From NCBI GenBank assembly GCA_016699325.1, contig CP064971.1, positions 1,612,001 through 1,676,000 on the forward strand: a stretch of 64,000 nt of DNA, given 5' to 3'. Position numbers and translations under genes: made by a program. This DNA comes from Methanolinea sp. (GTDB taxonomy: Archaea; Halobacteriota; Methanomicrobia; Methanomicrobiales; Methanospirillaceae). The stretch's first letter is position 1; each line of letters starts with the position of its first letter. This document shows positions 52,451-61,318 of the stretch, one piece after another. The notes under the pieces were generated by a model. It saw nothing but the letters and a program-made list of their open reading frames with translations. It did no database searches and was not told where the DNA came from.

Positions 52451-52644
52451 AGTATTGTACAGAAAGAGTAATTATTCGCGTTATAAAATACTATTGTATA
52501 TTGTATTGCCCCAAAAAGAAAATACTGGACGCTTCTATACATAAAACAATCGTGATGTACAATAATACTGTTAAAACAATACAAATGTATAATTGATTTG
52601 ATTCAATAAGATAATTTATAGATTGCCAGCCATACCTACTATGC
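52451..52644. promoter_or_regulatory. Divergent operator/promoter region of the HTH regulator and ABC operon
   Basis: The spacer is AT-rich and contains TATTGTACA (52453-52461), TATTGTATA (52492-52500), the inverted form TGTACAATA (52556-52564), and ACAATACAA (about 52576-52584). A TATA-like AATTTATAG ends about 24 bases before the SBP start at 52645, implying a nearly leaderless transcript. The repeated TATTGTA/TACAATA element is the best operator candidate. Confidence 0.55.
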
Positions 52645-53850
52645 ATGAAGAAATCACTCCTCGTTGCACTAGCAGCAATCGTGGTGATTGCCCTGCTAGT
52701 TGCATTCTACACAATCTCCCCCCCTCATGAAGAGGGCACGGTATCGTTGATCCAGGCCCGGGGGACCGGCCCGATGCCGATCCTCCTGGGGACCGGCCAG
52801 ATCGATGCCTATATTGCCTGGCAGCCCACCCCAGAAGTGGCGCCGCTGGCAGGAATCGGGAAGGTACTCCTGTATTCCGGTGACCTTCCACCAAAAGGAA
52901 AATGGACAAACCACCCCTGCTGTGTCTTTTCCGCCCGCCAGGATACCATCGCTGAACATCCCGATCTCGTTAATGCAATGTCTGCGCTTACCATCCTCTC
53001 CACAGAATACGTGAGGGAGAATCCCGACAAGAGTGCGGAGATTGTGGCTGACTGGCTGGCGGGCAAGGGAAATTTCACCTTTGGTGATATCTCGGTCTCT
53101 TCAGTTGAGGTGCTCAGGCAGGCCTTCCCCACGGTGAAGTTCGTGAACGAACCGACCGAAAAATGGATTGAAGGAAACATCGAATTCGTTCACGCCCTCC
53201 GTGCGCTCGGGGTATTGACGGACTCCCTTGCAAATACGACCGATGAAGAGACCATCGCAATCCTGTTCGATACCGGTCCCTACAGCCAGGCGAAGGCCAT
53301 GATCGACTCAGGCACCATCATCACGCCAGCGCCTGTCGGAAAGGAGATCGGAATCGGGTACCTTAATTCTGATCACGACGCTGCTCTCTTCGTGGCGGTG
53401 AAGAACTGGCAGTACTTCAATGACCAATATGGGATTGCCCTGAAACCGGTTGGCGCGACAACTTCCCGGCCAGAAAAGGCAGAACTGATGGTCAACGGCC
53501 AGAAGGTAGCCGATGTTAGGCTCATCCCCGGGGATGCCGGGCCACAGCTGATGCAACTCGCCTCCACAAATGCCATCCAGATGGCATATGTCGGGAACCC
53601 GCCCGTTATCGCGGCGGTGGATAAAGGAACGCCCGTCAAGATCCTGCTCGCCATCAACACCGAGGGCTCCGGAGTTGTTGTTTCCAACGAGTCCCCGGCA
53701 ACGGACTGGGAAAGTTTCGTGGAGTGGGCCAATGCCCGTTCAGCAGCAGGAAAACCACTGGTTATCGCGGCTCCGGGAAAAGGATCCATCCAGGATGTCA
53801 TGATACGGTACTCGCTGAAAGAGAGTGGTTTATCTGTAAGTGAAGGATAA
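52645..53850 (+). CDS. ABC substrate-binding protein (NrtA/SsuA/TauA type), lobes in swapped order
   Basis: 401 residues. Residues 1-27 form a signal peptide or membrane anchor (MKKSLLVALAAIVVIALLVA). What follows directly (TVSLIQARGTGPMPILLGTG; IDAYIAWQPTPEVAPLAG; WTNHPCCVFSARQDTIAEHP) is the second half of this binding-protein family. Residues ~233-401 (KEIGIGYLNSDHDAALFVAV; IQMAYVGNPPVIAAVDKGTP; IAAPGKGSIQDVMIRYSLKE) are its first half, and the protein ends at GLSVSEG, exactly where TVSLIQARG should continue. This is a circular permutation or the relic of a tandem duplication. Both lobes are complete, so binding of a sulfonate-, nitrate- or similar ligand is still possible. It is followed by permease and ATPase genes. 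Confidence 0.8.
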   Translation: MKKSLLVALAAIVVIALLVAFYTISPPHEEGTVSLIQARGTGPMPILLGTGQIDAYIAWQPTPEVAPLAGIGKVLLYSGDLPPKGKWTNHPCCVFSARQDTIAEHPDLVNAMSALTILSTEYVRENPDKSAEIVADWLAGKGNFTFGDISVSSVEVLRQAFPTVKFVNEPTEKWIEGNIEFVHALRALGVLTDSLANTTDEETIAILFDTGPYSQAKAMIDSGTIITPAPVGKEIGIGYLNSDHDAALFVAVKNWQYFNDQYGIALKPVGATTSRPEKAELMVNGQKVADVRLIPGDAGPQLMQLASTNAIQMAYVGNPPVIAAVDKGTPVKILLAINTEGSGVVVSNESPATDWESFVEWANARSAAGKPLVIAAPGKGSIQDVMIRYSLKESGLSVSEG

Positions 53851-53862
53851 CCTTTCAGGAAC

Positions 53863-54630
53863 ATGAGGAGCCCAATCACCTTGCTCCTCCCTGTCCTTCT
53901 CATTGTGGGATGGGAGGTTGCTGCATATCTCATTGACAACCCTTTTATTCTTCCTTCCCTGACCACCGTAATTCCAATCCTGCTCCACCCTTTTTCTGAC
54001 GAGTTCACGCTCGGTACCGGCAGCCTGGTGGACAACGCTGCGGTGAGCCTGTTCCGGGTTGGATCGGGATTTGCGCTTGCCGCATTTGTCGCTATCCCCC
54101 TCGGAATCGTGATGGGCAGATCTGCGATCCTGAACGATTTCCTGGACACAGCCATCGAGCTCCTCCGTCCTATACCACCGCTCGCATGGGTCCCCCTGGC
54201 GCTGGCATGGTTCAAGATCGGTCTCGCCTCGATGGTTTTCATCATCTTTATCGGGGCATTCTTTCCCATTCTCCTCAACACCATTGACGGCGTTAAATCG
54301 ATAAAGCGGACATGGGTGGAGCTGGCGATGACACTCGGTGCACGGGAGGCCGACATTCTCGGGAAAGTCATCCTCCATGGTGCAGCGCCGACCATATGGA
54401 CCGGGCTCCGCGTTGGGTTTGGCATCGCGTGGATGTGTGTTGTTGCTGCCGAATGGCTGCCGGGAACAACCATTGGACTTGGGTATCTCATCCTCTATGC
54501 ATACAATTTCGGGCAGACCAACGTCATCATTGCCGGCATGGTCATGATTGGGGTCATCGGGATCGTAATCGACCAGATATTCAAGGCTGGAGAACGAAGA
54601 TGGTTCTCGTGGAGGGCGCTCGAACGATGA
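53863..54630 (+). CDS. ABC transporter permease (NrtB/SsuC/TauC type)
   Basis: 255 residues with six likely membrane helices and the EAA loop ELAMTLGAREADILGKVILH (residues ~149-168) that docks on the ATPase. PIPPLAWVPLALAWFKIGLA and the GTTIGLGYLILYAYNF segment are typical of the nitrate/sulfonate/taurine/bicarbonate family. It is 12 bases after the binding protein gene and belongs to the same operon. Confidence 0.9.
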   Translation: MRSPITLLLPVLLIVGWEVAAYLIDNPFILPSLTTVIPILLHPFSDEFTLGTGSLVDNAAVSLFRVGSGFALAAFVAIPLGIVMGRSAILNDFLDTAIELLRPIPPLAWVPLALAWFKIGLASMVFIIFIGAFFPILLNTIDGVKSIKRTWVELAMTLGAREADILGKVILHGAAPTIWTGLRVGFGIAWMCVVAAEWLPGTTIGLGYLILYAYNFGQTNVIIAGMVMIGVIGIVIDQIFKAGERRWFSWRALER

Positions 54631-54661
54631 GTCGAACCGATGGAAAGAGGGTGATCCTCAG

Positions 54662-55423
54662 ATGACGCTGACAATCCGGAACCTCACCAAGGAATTCCCG
54701 ATCACGGGAAACCAATCCATTTGTGCCATATCCGACATCACGTTTTCTGTTGCAGACGAGGAATTTGTATCGGTCCTCGGCCCATCAGGCTGCGGGAAGA
54801 CGACCCTCCTCCGCATCATCGCCGGCCTGGAACCCGCCACATCAGGGTCTATCGAGATTAACGGAGAGATCATATCAGGCAGGAACCCGCGGATGGCGAT
54901 GATCTTCCAGGAATACTCACTCTATCCGTGGAGGACGGTCCGGGACAATGTCACCTTCGGCCTAGAAGTGGGAGGCATGCACAAGTCGCGGGCGCGTGAA
55001 GTGGCTATGGACTATCTCCGCCTGGTCGGACTCGGTGACTTTGCCGAGCGCTATCCGCACGAACTCTCGGGGGGTATGCGCCAGCGGGTTGCAGTGGCAA
55101 GAGCGCTGGCAATCGAGCCCCAAATCCTGCTCATGGACGAACCGTTCGGCTCTCTCGACGCCCAGACCAGGAACAATCTCCAGAAAGAGCTTCTCGAGAT
55201 CTGGGAGAAGGCAAAAAAAACGATTATATTTGTCACCCACAGCGTCGATGAGGCCGTATATCTTGCCGACCGGCTGATCGTGCTTACCCCCCGCCCGGGC
55301 AGGATCTGTGAAGTCATCCCCATTCACCTTTCCCGCCCCCGCGAGCGGACCTCTGTAGAATTTGCACAGGTCCGACGGCTGGTTCTCGATCTCATTGCCC
55401 AGCCCAAATGCACCCTGCAATAA
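54662..55423 (+). CDS. ABC transporter ATP-binding protein (NrtD/SsuB/TauB type)
   Basis: 253 residues with a complete ABC ATPase: Walker A GPSGCGKTTLL (residues ~39-49), Q-loop MIFQEYSLYPW, signature LSGGMRQRVAVARAL, Walker B ILLMDEPFGSLDAQTR and H-loop VTHSVDEAV. It powers the uptake system with the permease 31 bases upstream. The substrate is not deducible from sequence; sulfonates, nitrate-like anions or thiamine precursors are the family's usual ligands. Confidence 0.92.
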   Translation: MTLTIRNLTKEFPITGNQSICAISDITFSVADEEFVSVLGPSGCGKTTLLRIIAGLEPATSGSIEINGEIISGRNPRMAMIFQEYSLYPWRTVRDNVTFGLEVGGMHKSRAREVAMDYLRLVGLGDFAERYPHELSGGMRQRVAVARALAIEPQILLMDEPFGSLDAQTRNNLQKELLEIWEKAKKTIIFVTHSVDEAVYLADRLIVLTPRPGRICEVIPIHLSRPRERTSVEFAQVRRLVLDLIAQPKCTLQ

Positions 55424-55526
55424 TATTTAATAGGCACCATCTCCATTTTATAAAAGCAGTTGTTCACCGTCCCGGCGCCGGAACCCCCCACATCCCTGTC
55501 GGGATCGATTCCAGGAATGAGATATC

Positions 55527-56069
55527 ATGGTACGAAAACCAGGCAAGATGTATAGGAATGTTTCGAAGCGGGCCTATACAAGGCGGGAATATATGGGCGG
55601 TATCCCGGGAAGCAAGATCGTCCAGTTTGACATGGGGAATCTCTCGCAGGAATTCCCTGTCGAAGTCAACCTGATTGTCAAAGAGACCTGCCAGATACGG
55701 CACACGGCATTGGAAGCAGCCCGCATCAGCATCAACCGGAAACTGCTGAAAGAAGTCGGCAGGATGAACTTCCATTTAAAGCTCCGCGTTTTCCCTCACC
55801 ATGTACTGCGCGAGAACAAGCAGGCCACCGGTGCGGGTGCGGACCGTGTTTCTGAGGGTATGCGGCTCGCTTTTGGCAAAGCCGTCGGGACCGCAGCACG
55901 GGTCGAGAAGGACCAGATCGTCTTTACCACCTATACCCTGCCCCAGTATGCAGACAAGGCGAAGTTTGCCCTGAAGGCAGGGGGCCATAAACTCCCTTCC
56001 CCTTCGTATATCGCTACCATCGAGAAGGTTGCTGCCCCCGCTCCTGTCACAGGGCATCCACCGGAATAA
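55527..56069 (+). CDS. rpl10e: 50S ribosomal protein L10e (L16 family)
   Basis: 180 residues starting MVRKPGKMYRNVSKRAYTRR and including EYMGGIPGSKIVQFDMGN, the archaeal/eukaryotic L10e signature, then RVFPHHVLRENKQATGAGAD (the tRNA-site loop). A ~20-residue tail beyond KLPSPSYIATIEKV is an extension common in the order. It acts in the large ribosomal subunit near the A-site tRNA. It is monocistronic, with AT-rich TATTTAATAGG about 100 bases upstream. Confidence 0.95.
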   Translation: MVRKPGKMYRNVSKRAYTRREYMGGIPGSKIVQFDMGNLSQEFPVEVNLIVKETCQIRHTALEAARISINRKLLKEVGRMNFHLKLRVFPHHVLRENKQATGAGADRVSEGMRLAFGKAVGTAARVEKDQIVFTTYTLPQYADKAKFALKAGGHKLPSPSYIATIEKVAAPAPVTGHPPE

Positions 56070-56109
56070 TTACCATTCCTCATCTTTTTTCCCCGAACGG
56101 CTGCCATAG

Positions 56110-56985
56110 ATGGAAATAATTATAGAGTTCATCTCCTCACTCCTAATGATGCTTCCCCCGTCCGGAGAGGAATTGTTAGCAGCTGTATCAGACGCAACCT
56201 GCCAGGCGCTCCGCGAGGCGGAAATCCGGCTGCCCCCCGACGTCATTGCTGCGCTGAGGCATGCCGCAGAAAACGAGACCAGCGACATCGCTCGGGAGGA
56301 ACTGGGACGCATTCTCGAGAATATCAGCCTTGCCGGACGTCTGGGTGTACCGATATGCCAGGACACCGGAGTCCCGGTGGTATATCTCACCATTCCCCCG
56401 GGAATACCGCTCACGGCAGGTCTGCTGGAGGCTGTGGCCGACGGGGTCAGGAAGGCCACTCATGATATCCCTCTCAGGCCGAACGCGGTCCATCCCCTGA
56501 AACGACAGAATTCCGGTGATAATACCGGCCCGGGAATGCCGGCAATCCATATTCGTCCTGGAGACCGCCTGGAGGTAACCGTGTTGCCCAAGGGTGCCGG
56601 TGCCGAGAACATGTCACGCCTGGTAATGCTCCTCCCTACCCAGAAGGACCAGATCACCCGGTTCGTTGCAGAGACCATGCTTGTTGCCGGTGGCAAGGCC
56701 TGCCCCCCTGTCATACTGGGGGTCGGAATCGGTGGGACTTTCGATGGTGTGGCTGCCCTTGCCAAAGAGGCACTCCTCGAGCCGATTGATCGCATGGATC
56801 CGTTTGAACATGAACTCTGCGATGCGGTGAATGCACTCGGGATCGGTCCGATGGGACTCGGCGGGAAGACCACCGCTCTTGCCGTGAAGGTGAAGACCGC
56901 CTCCTGCCATACCGCCTCGCTGCCGGTCGCCGTGAACGTTCAGTGCTGGGCAGCCAGGAGAGCAAAGCGGGAGGTTGTCTGGTGA
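56110..56985 (+). CDS. fumA: Fumarate hydratase class I, alpha subunit
   Basis: 291 residues. ICQDTGVPVVYLTIPPGIPL and the later KACPPVILGVGIGGTFDGVA carry the conserved cysteines and glycine loop of two-subunit class I fumarases, whose 4Fe-4S cluster binds the substrate. It interconverts malate and fumarate. The stop overlaps the beta subunit GTG start by 4 bases. It opens the cluster that supplies the reductive branch to 2-oxoglutarate. Confidence 0.92.
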   Translation: MEIIIEFISSLLMMLPPSGEELLAAVSDATCQALREAEIRLPPDVIAALRHAAENETSDIAREELGRILENISLAGRLGVPICQDTGVPVVYLTIPPGIPLTAGLLEAVADGVRKATHDIPLRPNAVHPLKRQNSGDNTGPGMPAIHIRPGDRLEVTVLPKGAGAENMSRLVMLLPTQKDQITRFVAETMLVAGGKACPPVILGVGIGGTFDGVAALAKEALLEPIDRMDPFEHELCDAVNALGIGPMGLGGKTTALAVKVKTASCHTASLPVAVNVQCWAARRAKREVVW

Positions 56986-57530
56986 TCCCTGTCCACCTTA
57001 AAACTCCCCTTTCCAGTGATGTCCTCAACCTCCGGGCCGGAGACCAGGTGGTCCTTTCAGGGACTATCTATACCGCCAGGGATGAAGCGCACCTGAGAAT
57101 GATGGAAGACGGAATCCCCTTCGATCCCGTAGGGGCTGCGGTATACCACTGCGGGCCGATCATCAGCGGGTCCCGCGTCCTGGCTGCGGGACCGACGACT
57201 TCCGCGAGGCTGGACAGGCTGACGGGATTTCTCCTTGATGCCGGTGTTCGTGCCCTGATCGGCAAGGGGGGGATGGGTGGCGGAGTAGTCGATCAGTTAC
57301 TGGGCCGGGGGGTGTACCTCGCGCTGACCGGGGGCTGCGCCGTGCTTGCAGCATCCCGGATGACGCTTCGTGGGGTATTTCATGAAGACCTGGGAATGGC
57401 CGAGGCGATTTGGATTATCGAAGCCGACCGTCTCCCGCTGGTCGTGGGTATCGATTCGCAAGGCGGAGACCTCTTTGGGAAGGTGGAGCGTGAAGCAAAA
57501 TTACAATTCGACAGCCGATATACCACATAG
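56982..57530 (+). CDS. fumB: Fumarate hydratase class I, beta subunit
   Basis: 182 residues from a GTG at 56982 in a GTGA overlap. HLKTPLSSDVLNLRAGDQVV, GTIYTARDEAHLRMMEDG and LIGKGGMGGGVVDQLLGRGV are typical of the beta chain, which completes the active site. Upstream codons in the same frame lie inside fumA and are not used. The gene ends 15 bases before korD. Confidence 0.92.
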   Translation: MIPVHLKTPLSSDVLNLRAGDQVVLSGTIYTARDEAHLRMMEDGIPFDPVGAAVYHCGPIISGSRVLAAGPTTSARLDRLTGFLLDAGVRALIGKGGMGGGVVDQLLGRGVYLALTGGCAVLAASRMTLRGVFHEDLGMAEAIWIIEADRLPLVVGIDSQGGDLFGKVEREAKLQFDSRYTT

Positions 57531-57545
57531 ATACAGGATCCTCGC

Positions 57546-57818
57546 ATGAGACTGGTAATCGATGAGAACCGATGTAAAGGCTGCAACCTCTGCACCCTGG
57601 TCTGCCCCTACCGGATTTTCAAGCCCGGAACGAAAGCAAACCGGCGGGGAGTCATCGTCCCTGAACTGGACCGGCCCGAACGGTGTGCAAACTGCCGGCT
57701 GCAGCGCCTGTACGGACGGACGCTCTGTGGGATGTGCCAGATGATCTGCCCCGATCAGGCAATATCCTGGGAAGAGGAAGGCCCCTGTGAACCAATGAAG
57801 GTGGCGGTTGAATATTGA
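57546..57818 (+). CDS. korD: 2-oxoglutarate:ferredoxin oxidoreductase, delta (ferredoxin) subunit
   Basis: 90 residues with two 4Fe-4S sites. The first is CKGCNLCTLVCPYRI (residues ~11-25). The second is unusual: CANC, then about ten extra residues (RLQRLYGRTL), then CGMCQMICPD, so its first cysteine is displaced by an insertion. It passes electrons into the Kor complex, using reduced ferredoxin to carboxylate succinyl-CoA. Its TGA overlaps the TTG start of korA. Confidence 0.88.
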   Translation: MRLVIDENRCKGCNLCTLVCPYRIFKPGTKANRRGVIVPELDRPERCANCRLQRLYGRTLCGMCQMICPDQAISWEEEGPCEPMKVAVEY

Positions 57819-58915
57819 GCCGTATTGATTTCATGCAGGGGAATACCGCCTGTGCAGAGGGAGCGCTCGCTGCGGGCTGCCGGTTCTTCGGTGGGTATCC
57901 CATCACCCCATCAACCGAGATTGCCGAGCATATGGCAGCGAAGCTCCCGAAGATGGGGGGGGTTTTCATCCAGATGGAAGATGAGATCGCGGGTATTGCA
58001 GCGGTCATAGGAGCTTCCTGGACCGGCGCACGGGCCATGACTGCAACCAGCGGACCCGGTTTCTCGCTGATGATGGAAAACATCGGTTTTGCGGTCATGA
58101 CCGAGACCCCCTGCGTTGTGGTGAACATTCAGCGGGGAGGTCCTTCAACCGGGCAGCCTACCCTGGCTGCCCAGGGCGATATGTTCCAGTGCCGGTTTGG
58201 TTCTCACGGTGACTATAGCGTGATCGCCCTCTCTCCCGCCAGTGTGCAGGAAATGTATGACCTCACGGCAGAGGCATTCAACCTTGCAGACCGGTTCAGG
58301 ATACCGGTCTTCGTGATGGCCGATGAAATCATCGGTCACATGAGGGAGAGGTTGTTGATACCCGATATGGTCGTCCGAAAAGAGCGAAAACTCCTGGGAA
58401 AGGGGAATCTTCCCTTCAGGGCCGATGACGACCTGATTCCCGGTTTTCCGGCGTTCGGAAAGGGATACGGCGTACATGTAACCGGGCTTACCCACGATGA
58501 ACGGGGATATCCCTGCACAACGAGCCCATCCGTGCATGAATCCCTGGTAAAGCGCCTGGTGGACAAGGTGGAATCTGCCCGGGACGCCATCGTGTCCTGC
58601 GACATAGTCAATCCCGATGCACGGGTTGTGTTCATATCGTACGGAGCCCCATCTCGGGCAGTGGAACAGGTGCTCCATGATCTCCACCGCGATGATATCG
58701 GGCACCTCAGGCTGAAACTGGTCTGGCCGTTTGCCGAGTCGATGCTCTCCAGGTTCCCCAATGCAGAAACATTCATCGTACCAGAACTGAACCTGGGGCA
58801 GATGGCGCGGGAGATAGAGCGGCATACCGACCGGGCGGTTGTCCCTGTCCCAAAGCTTGGCGGTGCACTCCACAATCCGTCGGACCTGGTCGCTCTCGTG
58901 GAGGAGCTGGTATGA
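57815..58915 (+). CDS. korA: 2-oxoglutarate:ferredoxin oxidoreductase, alpha subunit
   Basis: 366 residues from a TTG in the overlap with the korD stop. QGNTACAEGALAAGCRFFGG and YPITPSTEIAEHMA are diagnostic of KorA; the C-terminal part binds CoA-related groups (VFISYGAPSRAVEQVL; FIVPELNLGQMAREIE). With KorB it binds thiamine pyrophosphate and 2-oxo acid. The order D-A-B-C is that of archaeal Kor. 2-oxoglutarate specificity fits the adjacent sucCD. Confidence 0.92.
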   Translation: MSRIDFMQGNTACAEGALAAGCRFFGGYPITPSTEIAEHMAAKLPKMGGVFIQMEDEIAGIAAVIGASWTGARAMTATSGPGFSLMMENIGFAVMTETPCVVVNIQRGGPSTGQPTLAAQGDMFQCRFGSHGDYSVIALSPASVQEMYDLTAEAFNLADRFRIPVFVMADEIIGHMRERLLIPDMVVRKERKLLGKGNLPFRADDDLIPGFPAFGKGYGVHVTGLTHDERGYPCTTSPSVHESLVKRLVDKVESARDAIVSCDIVNPDARVVFISYGAPSRAVEQVLHDLHRDDIGHLRLKLVWPFAESMLSRFPNAETFIVPELNLGQMAREIERHTDRAVVPVPKLGGALHNPSDLVALVEELV

Positions 58916-59700
58916 CCTTTGACGAGTGGTTACGGGCTGATCGGCTTCCTCATATCTACTGTGCGGGATGCGGTAACGGGACCGTTATAAACTGCACGCT
59001 CTCCGCTGTTGACCAGATGGGCTGGAAAAAAGACGAGACCGTTTTTGTTTCCGGTATCGGGTGTTCGTCTCGGGCACCGGGATATATTGTCACCGATTCC
59101 CTGCACACCACGCACGGAAGGGCCCTCGCCTTCGCTACAGGGATCAAGATGGCGAACCCCGACCTCAAGGTCATCGTCTTCACCGGTGACGGGGATCTTG
59201 CCGCAATCGGGGGAAATCACTTCATCCACGCCTGCAGGAGGAATATCGATCTCACGGTCATCTGCATGAACAACATGATCTATGGTATGACCGGCGGCCA
59301 GGGAAGCCCTACCACACCGTTTGGGGCACTCTCCACCACCACACCATACGGATCTGCCGAGCCGGCCTTCGACCTGTGCGGCCTTGCTGCGGCAGCCGGT
59401 GCGAACTATGTCGCACGGTACACCTCCTACCATGTCAGAGAGCTCCTTCTCGCCATCAGGGCCGGTCTTGCGAATCCCGGCTTTTCCTTCATCGAAGCCC
59501 TGGTACAATGCCCGACAAATTACGGAAGAAGAAATAAATTCCGCCAGGTTGCAGACCAGATCGAATACTTCAAATCCCACGCTCTCCTGGTCCAGAAGGC
59601 GGAACGGATGCGCGGGGAGGGGAAGGAGATACCGGACGACATGTTCATCATCGGGGAGCTGGCCCGACGGAACCGTCCCGCGCTGGGGGTCCGGAAATGA
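58912..59700 (+). CDS. korB: 2-oxoglutarate:ferredoxin oxidoreductase, beta subunit
   Basis: 262 residues. IYCAGCGNGTVINC at the N-terminus and FTGDGDLAAIGGNHFIHACR followed by MNNMIYGMTGGQGSPTTP form the TPP/Mg2+ site. The cysteines in CAGCGNG and near SGIGCSSR are typical of the beta chain. The start overlaps the korA stop by 4 bases. Together with KorA it carries out reductive carboxylation of succinyl-CoA. Confidence 0.93.
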   Translation: MTFDEWLRADRLPHIYCAGCGNGTVINCTLSAVDQMGWKKDETVFVSGIGCSSRAPGYIVTDSLHTTHGRALAFATGIKMANPDLKVIVFTGDGDLAAIGGNHFIHACRRNIDLTVICMNNMIYGMTGGQGSPTTPFGALSTTTPYGSAEPAFDLCGLAAAAGANYVARYTSYHVRELLLAIRAGLANPGFSFIEALVQCPTNYGRRNKFRQVADQIEYFKSHALLVQKAERMRGEGKEIPDDMFIIGELARRNRPALGVRK

Positions 59701-60236
59701 GAACTGAGATCAGGTTCTCCGGTTTCGGAGGCCAGGGTATCATCCTCGCTGCGGTCATCGTTGGCCGGGCTGCGGTGATGTACGATGCCAAATACGCTGT
59801 CCAGACCCAGGTGTACGGCCCTGAAGCACGGGGCGGAGCATCGATGAGTGCAGTCATAATTGACGATGAGCCGGTGCTCTTCCCCAAGGTAACCTCCCCT
59901 GACGTATACGTGATCATGTCCCAGGAAGGGTTCGAGAAGTACGGCGTTTCGGCAGGTGAACGGGCGATCATGCTGGTGGATTCAAGCCTGGTACATACCC
60001 GTCCGACCTGCCGCTGTTTCGACATTCCTGCCACCAAGGTTGCACGTGAAGCCCTTGGCAGGGAAATCGTGGCCAATATCATCATGATTGGGGCGCTGGT
60101 TGCGGCTACCGGAGTTGTGAGCCGCGAGGCGATTGAGAAAGCCATACTCGACTCGGTACCAAAGGGAACTGAGGAACTGAACCTGAAAGCGATGAAAAAA
60201 GGATTTGAACTGGCCCAACAGGTGGAGTGCGAATGA
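59697..60236 (+). CDS. korC: 2-oxoglutarate:ferredoxin oxidoreductase, gamma subunit
   Basis: 179 residues. RFSGFGGQGIILAAVIVGRA and QTQVYGPEARGGASMSAVII are the hallmark of the gamma chain, which shapes the CoA site. It ends where sucC begins (4-base ATGA overlap), and overlaps korB by 4 bases at the front. Confidence 0.93.
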   Translation: MRTEIRFSGFGGQGIILAAVIVGRAAVMYDAKYAVQTQVYGPEARGGASMSAVIIDDEPVLFPKVTSPDVYVIMSQEGFEKYGVSAGERAIMLVDSSLVHTRPTCRCFDIPATKVAREALGREIVANIIMIGALVAATGVVSREAIEKAILDSVPKGTEELNLKAMKKGFELAQQVECE

Positions 60237-61318
60237 AACTGCTGGAATACGAGGCAAAGGCAATCTTTGCAGAACATGGCATTCCGGTCCCCCGGGGATT
60301 TATTATTCGATCGCCCAAGGAATTTACCGGCGTTTCCAACAACCTTCCTTCCGAGTTTGTCCTGAAAGCACAGGTCGAAGTCGGGGGGCGCGGGAAAGCT
60401 GGGGGCATCCTCATGGCCGACCGGACAAACGGGGAGAAGATCGCCGGGGAACTTTTCGGAAAAACGATCCGGGGAGTCCCGGTCAGGGAGATCCTCATCG
60501 AGGAACGCCTGGCAATCACCCATGAGTACTATGCCAGCATTGCCGTTGACCGTTCATCAAAACAGGCGCTAATCCTCTTCACCGAGTCCGGCGGGGTGGA
60601 TATCGAGACCCTGGCACGGGAGAATCCCGGTGCCATCAGGAGATCCTCCATACCCCTCCTGCTCTCCCGCATACCAGCGTTCATGCTGAGGAACCTCCTG
60701 GGATCCGCACCAAAAGAGCTCGGTCCGATCATCCAGAACCTCTACCAGGTATTTCTCACCCGGGACGCCCTTCTTGCAGAGATCAACCCCCTGGTTACCA
60801 CTCCCGGGGGCCCTGTTGCTGCAGACGCCAAGCTGATCATCGATGACAATGCTCTCGGACGCCAGGGAATCACCCAGAACCGGGATCTGACCGAACGGGA
60901 GCGCGAGGCGGAGCGGCATGGGTTCTCATATGTGGAGCTTTCGGGATCTATCGGGGTCATCGGAAACGGTGCAGGACTGACCATGGCTACCCTCGACCTG
61001 ATCGAATACTACCATGGGAAGGCCGCAAATTTCCTTGACGTTGGTGGCGGCGCGGACCAGGACCGGGTCATGCATGCTGTCCGCCTGGTCGCATCAGACC
61101 CCTCGGTCAAAGTGATCGTGGTCAACCTCCTGGGGGGCATCACCCGGTGCGACGATGTAGCGCGAGGCATCATAAATGCCGGGATCCGCCAGCCGGTGAT
61201 TGTCCGGCTCGCCGGTACAAACGAAGAGGAAGGGCGAAGGATTCTTGACGGGTGCGGGTACTGGATGCTCGACAGCATGGAGGCAGCGGTGCGCGCTGCG
61301 GTGGAGATGGTGCAATGA
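60233..61318 (+). CDS. sucC: Succinate-CoA ligase, beta subunit
   Basis: 361 residues starting MKLLEYEAKAIFAEHGIPVP. ATP-grasp residues are seen in VLKAQVEVGGRGKAGGILMA; LFTESGGVDIETLARENP and FLDVGGGADQDRVMHAVRLV complete the beta chain, which binds nucleotide and succinate. A GTG two codons earlier is a less likely start. It makes succinyl-CoA from succinate for KorDABC. It overlaps sucD by 4 bases. Confidence 0.93.
   Translation: MKLLEYEAKAIFAEHGIPVPRGFIIRSPKEFTGVSNNLPSEFVLKAQVEVGGRGKAGGILMADRTNGEKIAGELFGKTIRGVPVREILIEERLAITHEYYASIAVDRSSKQALILFTESGGVDIETLARENPGAIRRSSIPLLLSRIPAFMLRNLLGSAPKELGPIIQNLYQVFLTRDALLAEINPLVTTPGGPVAADAKLIIDDNALGRQGITQNRDLTEREREAERHGFSYVELSGSIGVIGNGAGLTMATLDLIEYYHGKAANFLDVGGGADQDRVMHAVRLVASDPSVKVIVVNLLGGITRCDDVARGIINAGIRQPVIVRLAGTNEEEGRRILDGCGYWMLDSMEAAVRAAVEMVQ

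Noticed and set aside
53373..54491. A ~372-codon open frame antisense to the ABC binding protein and permease genes
   Set aside because: The plus-strand genes have clear family motifs; the antisense product has none.
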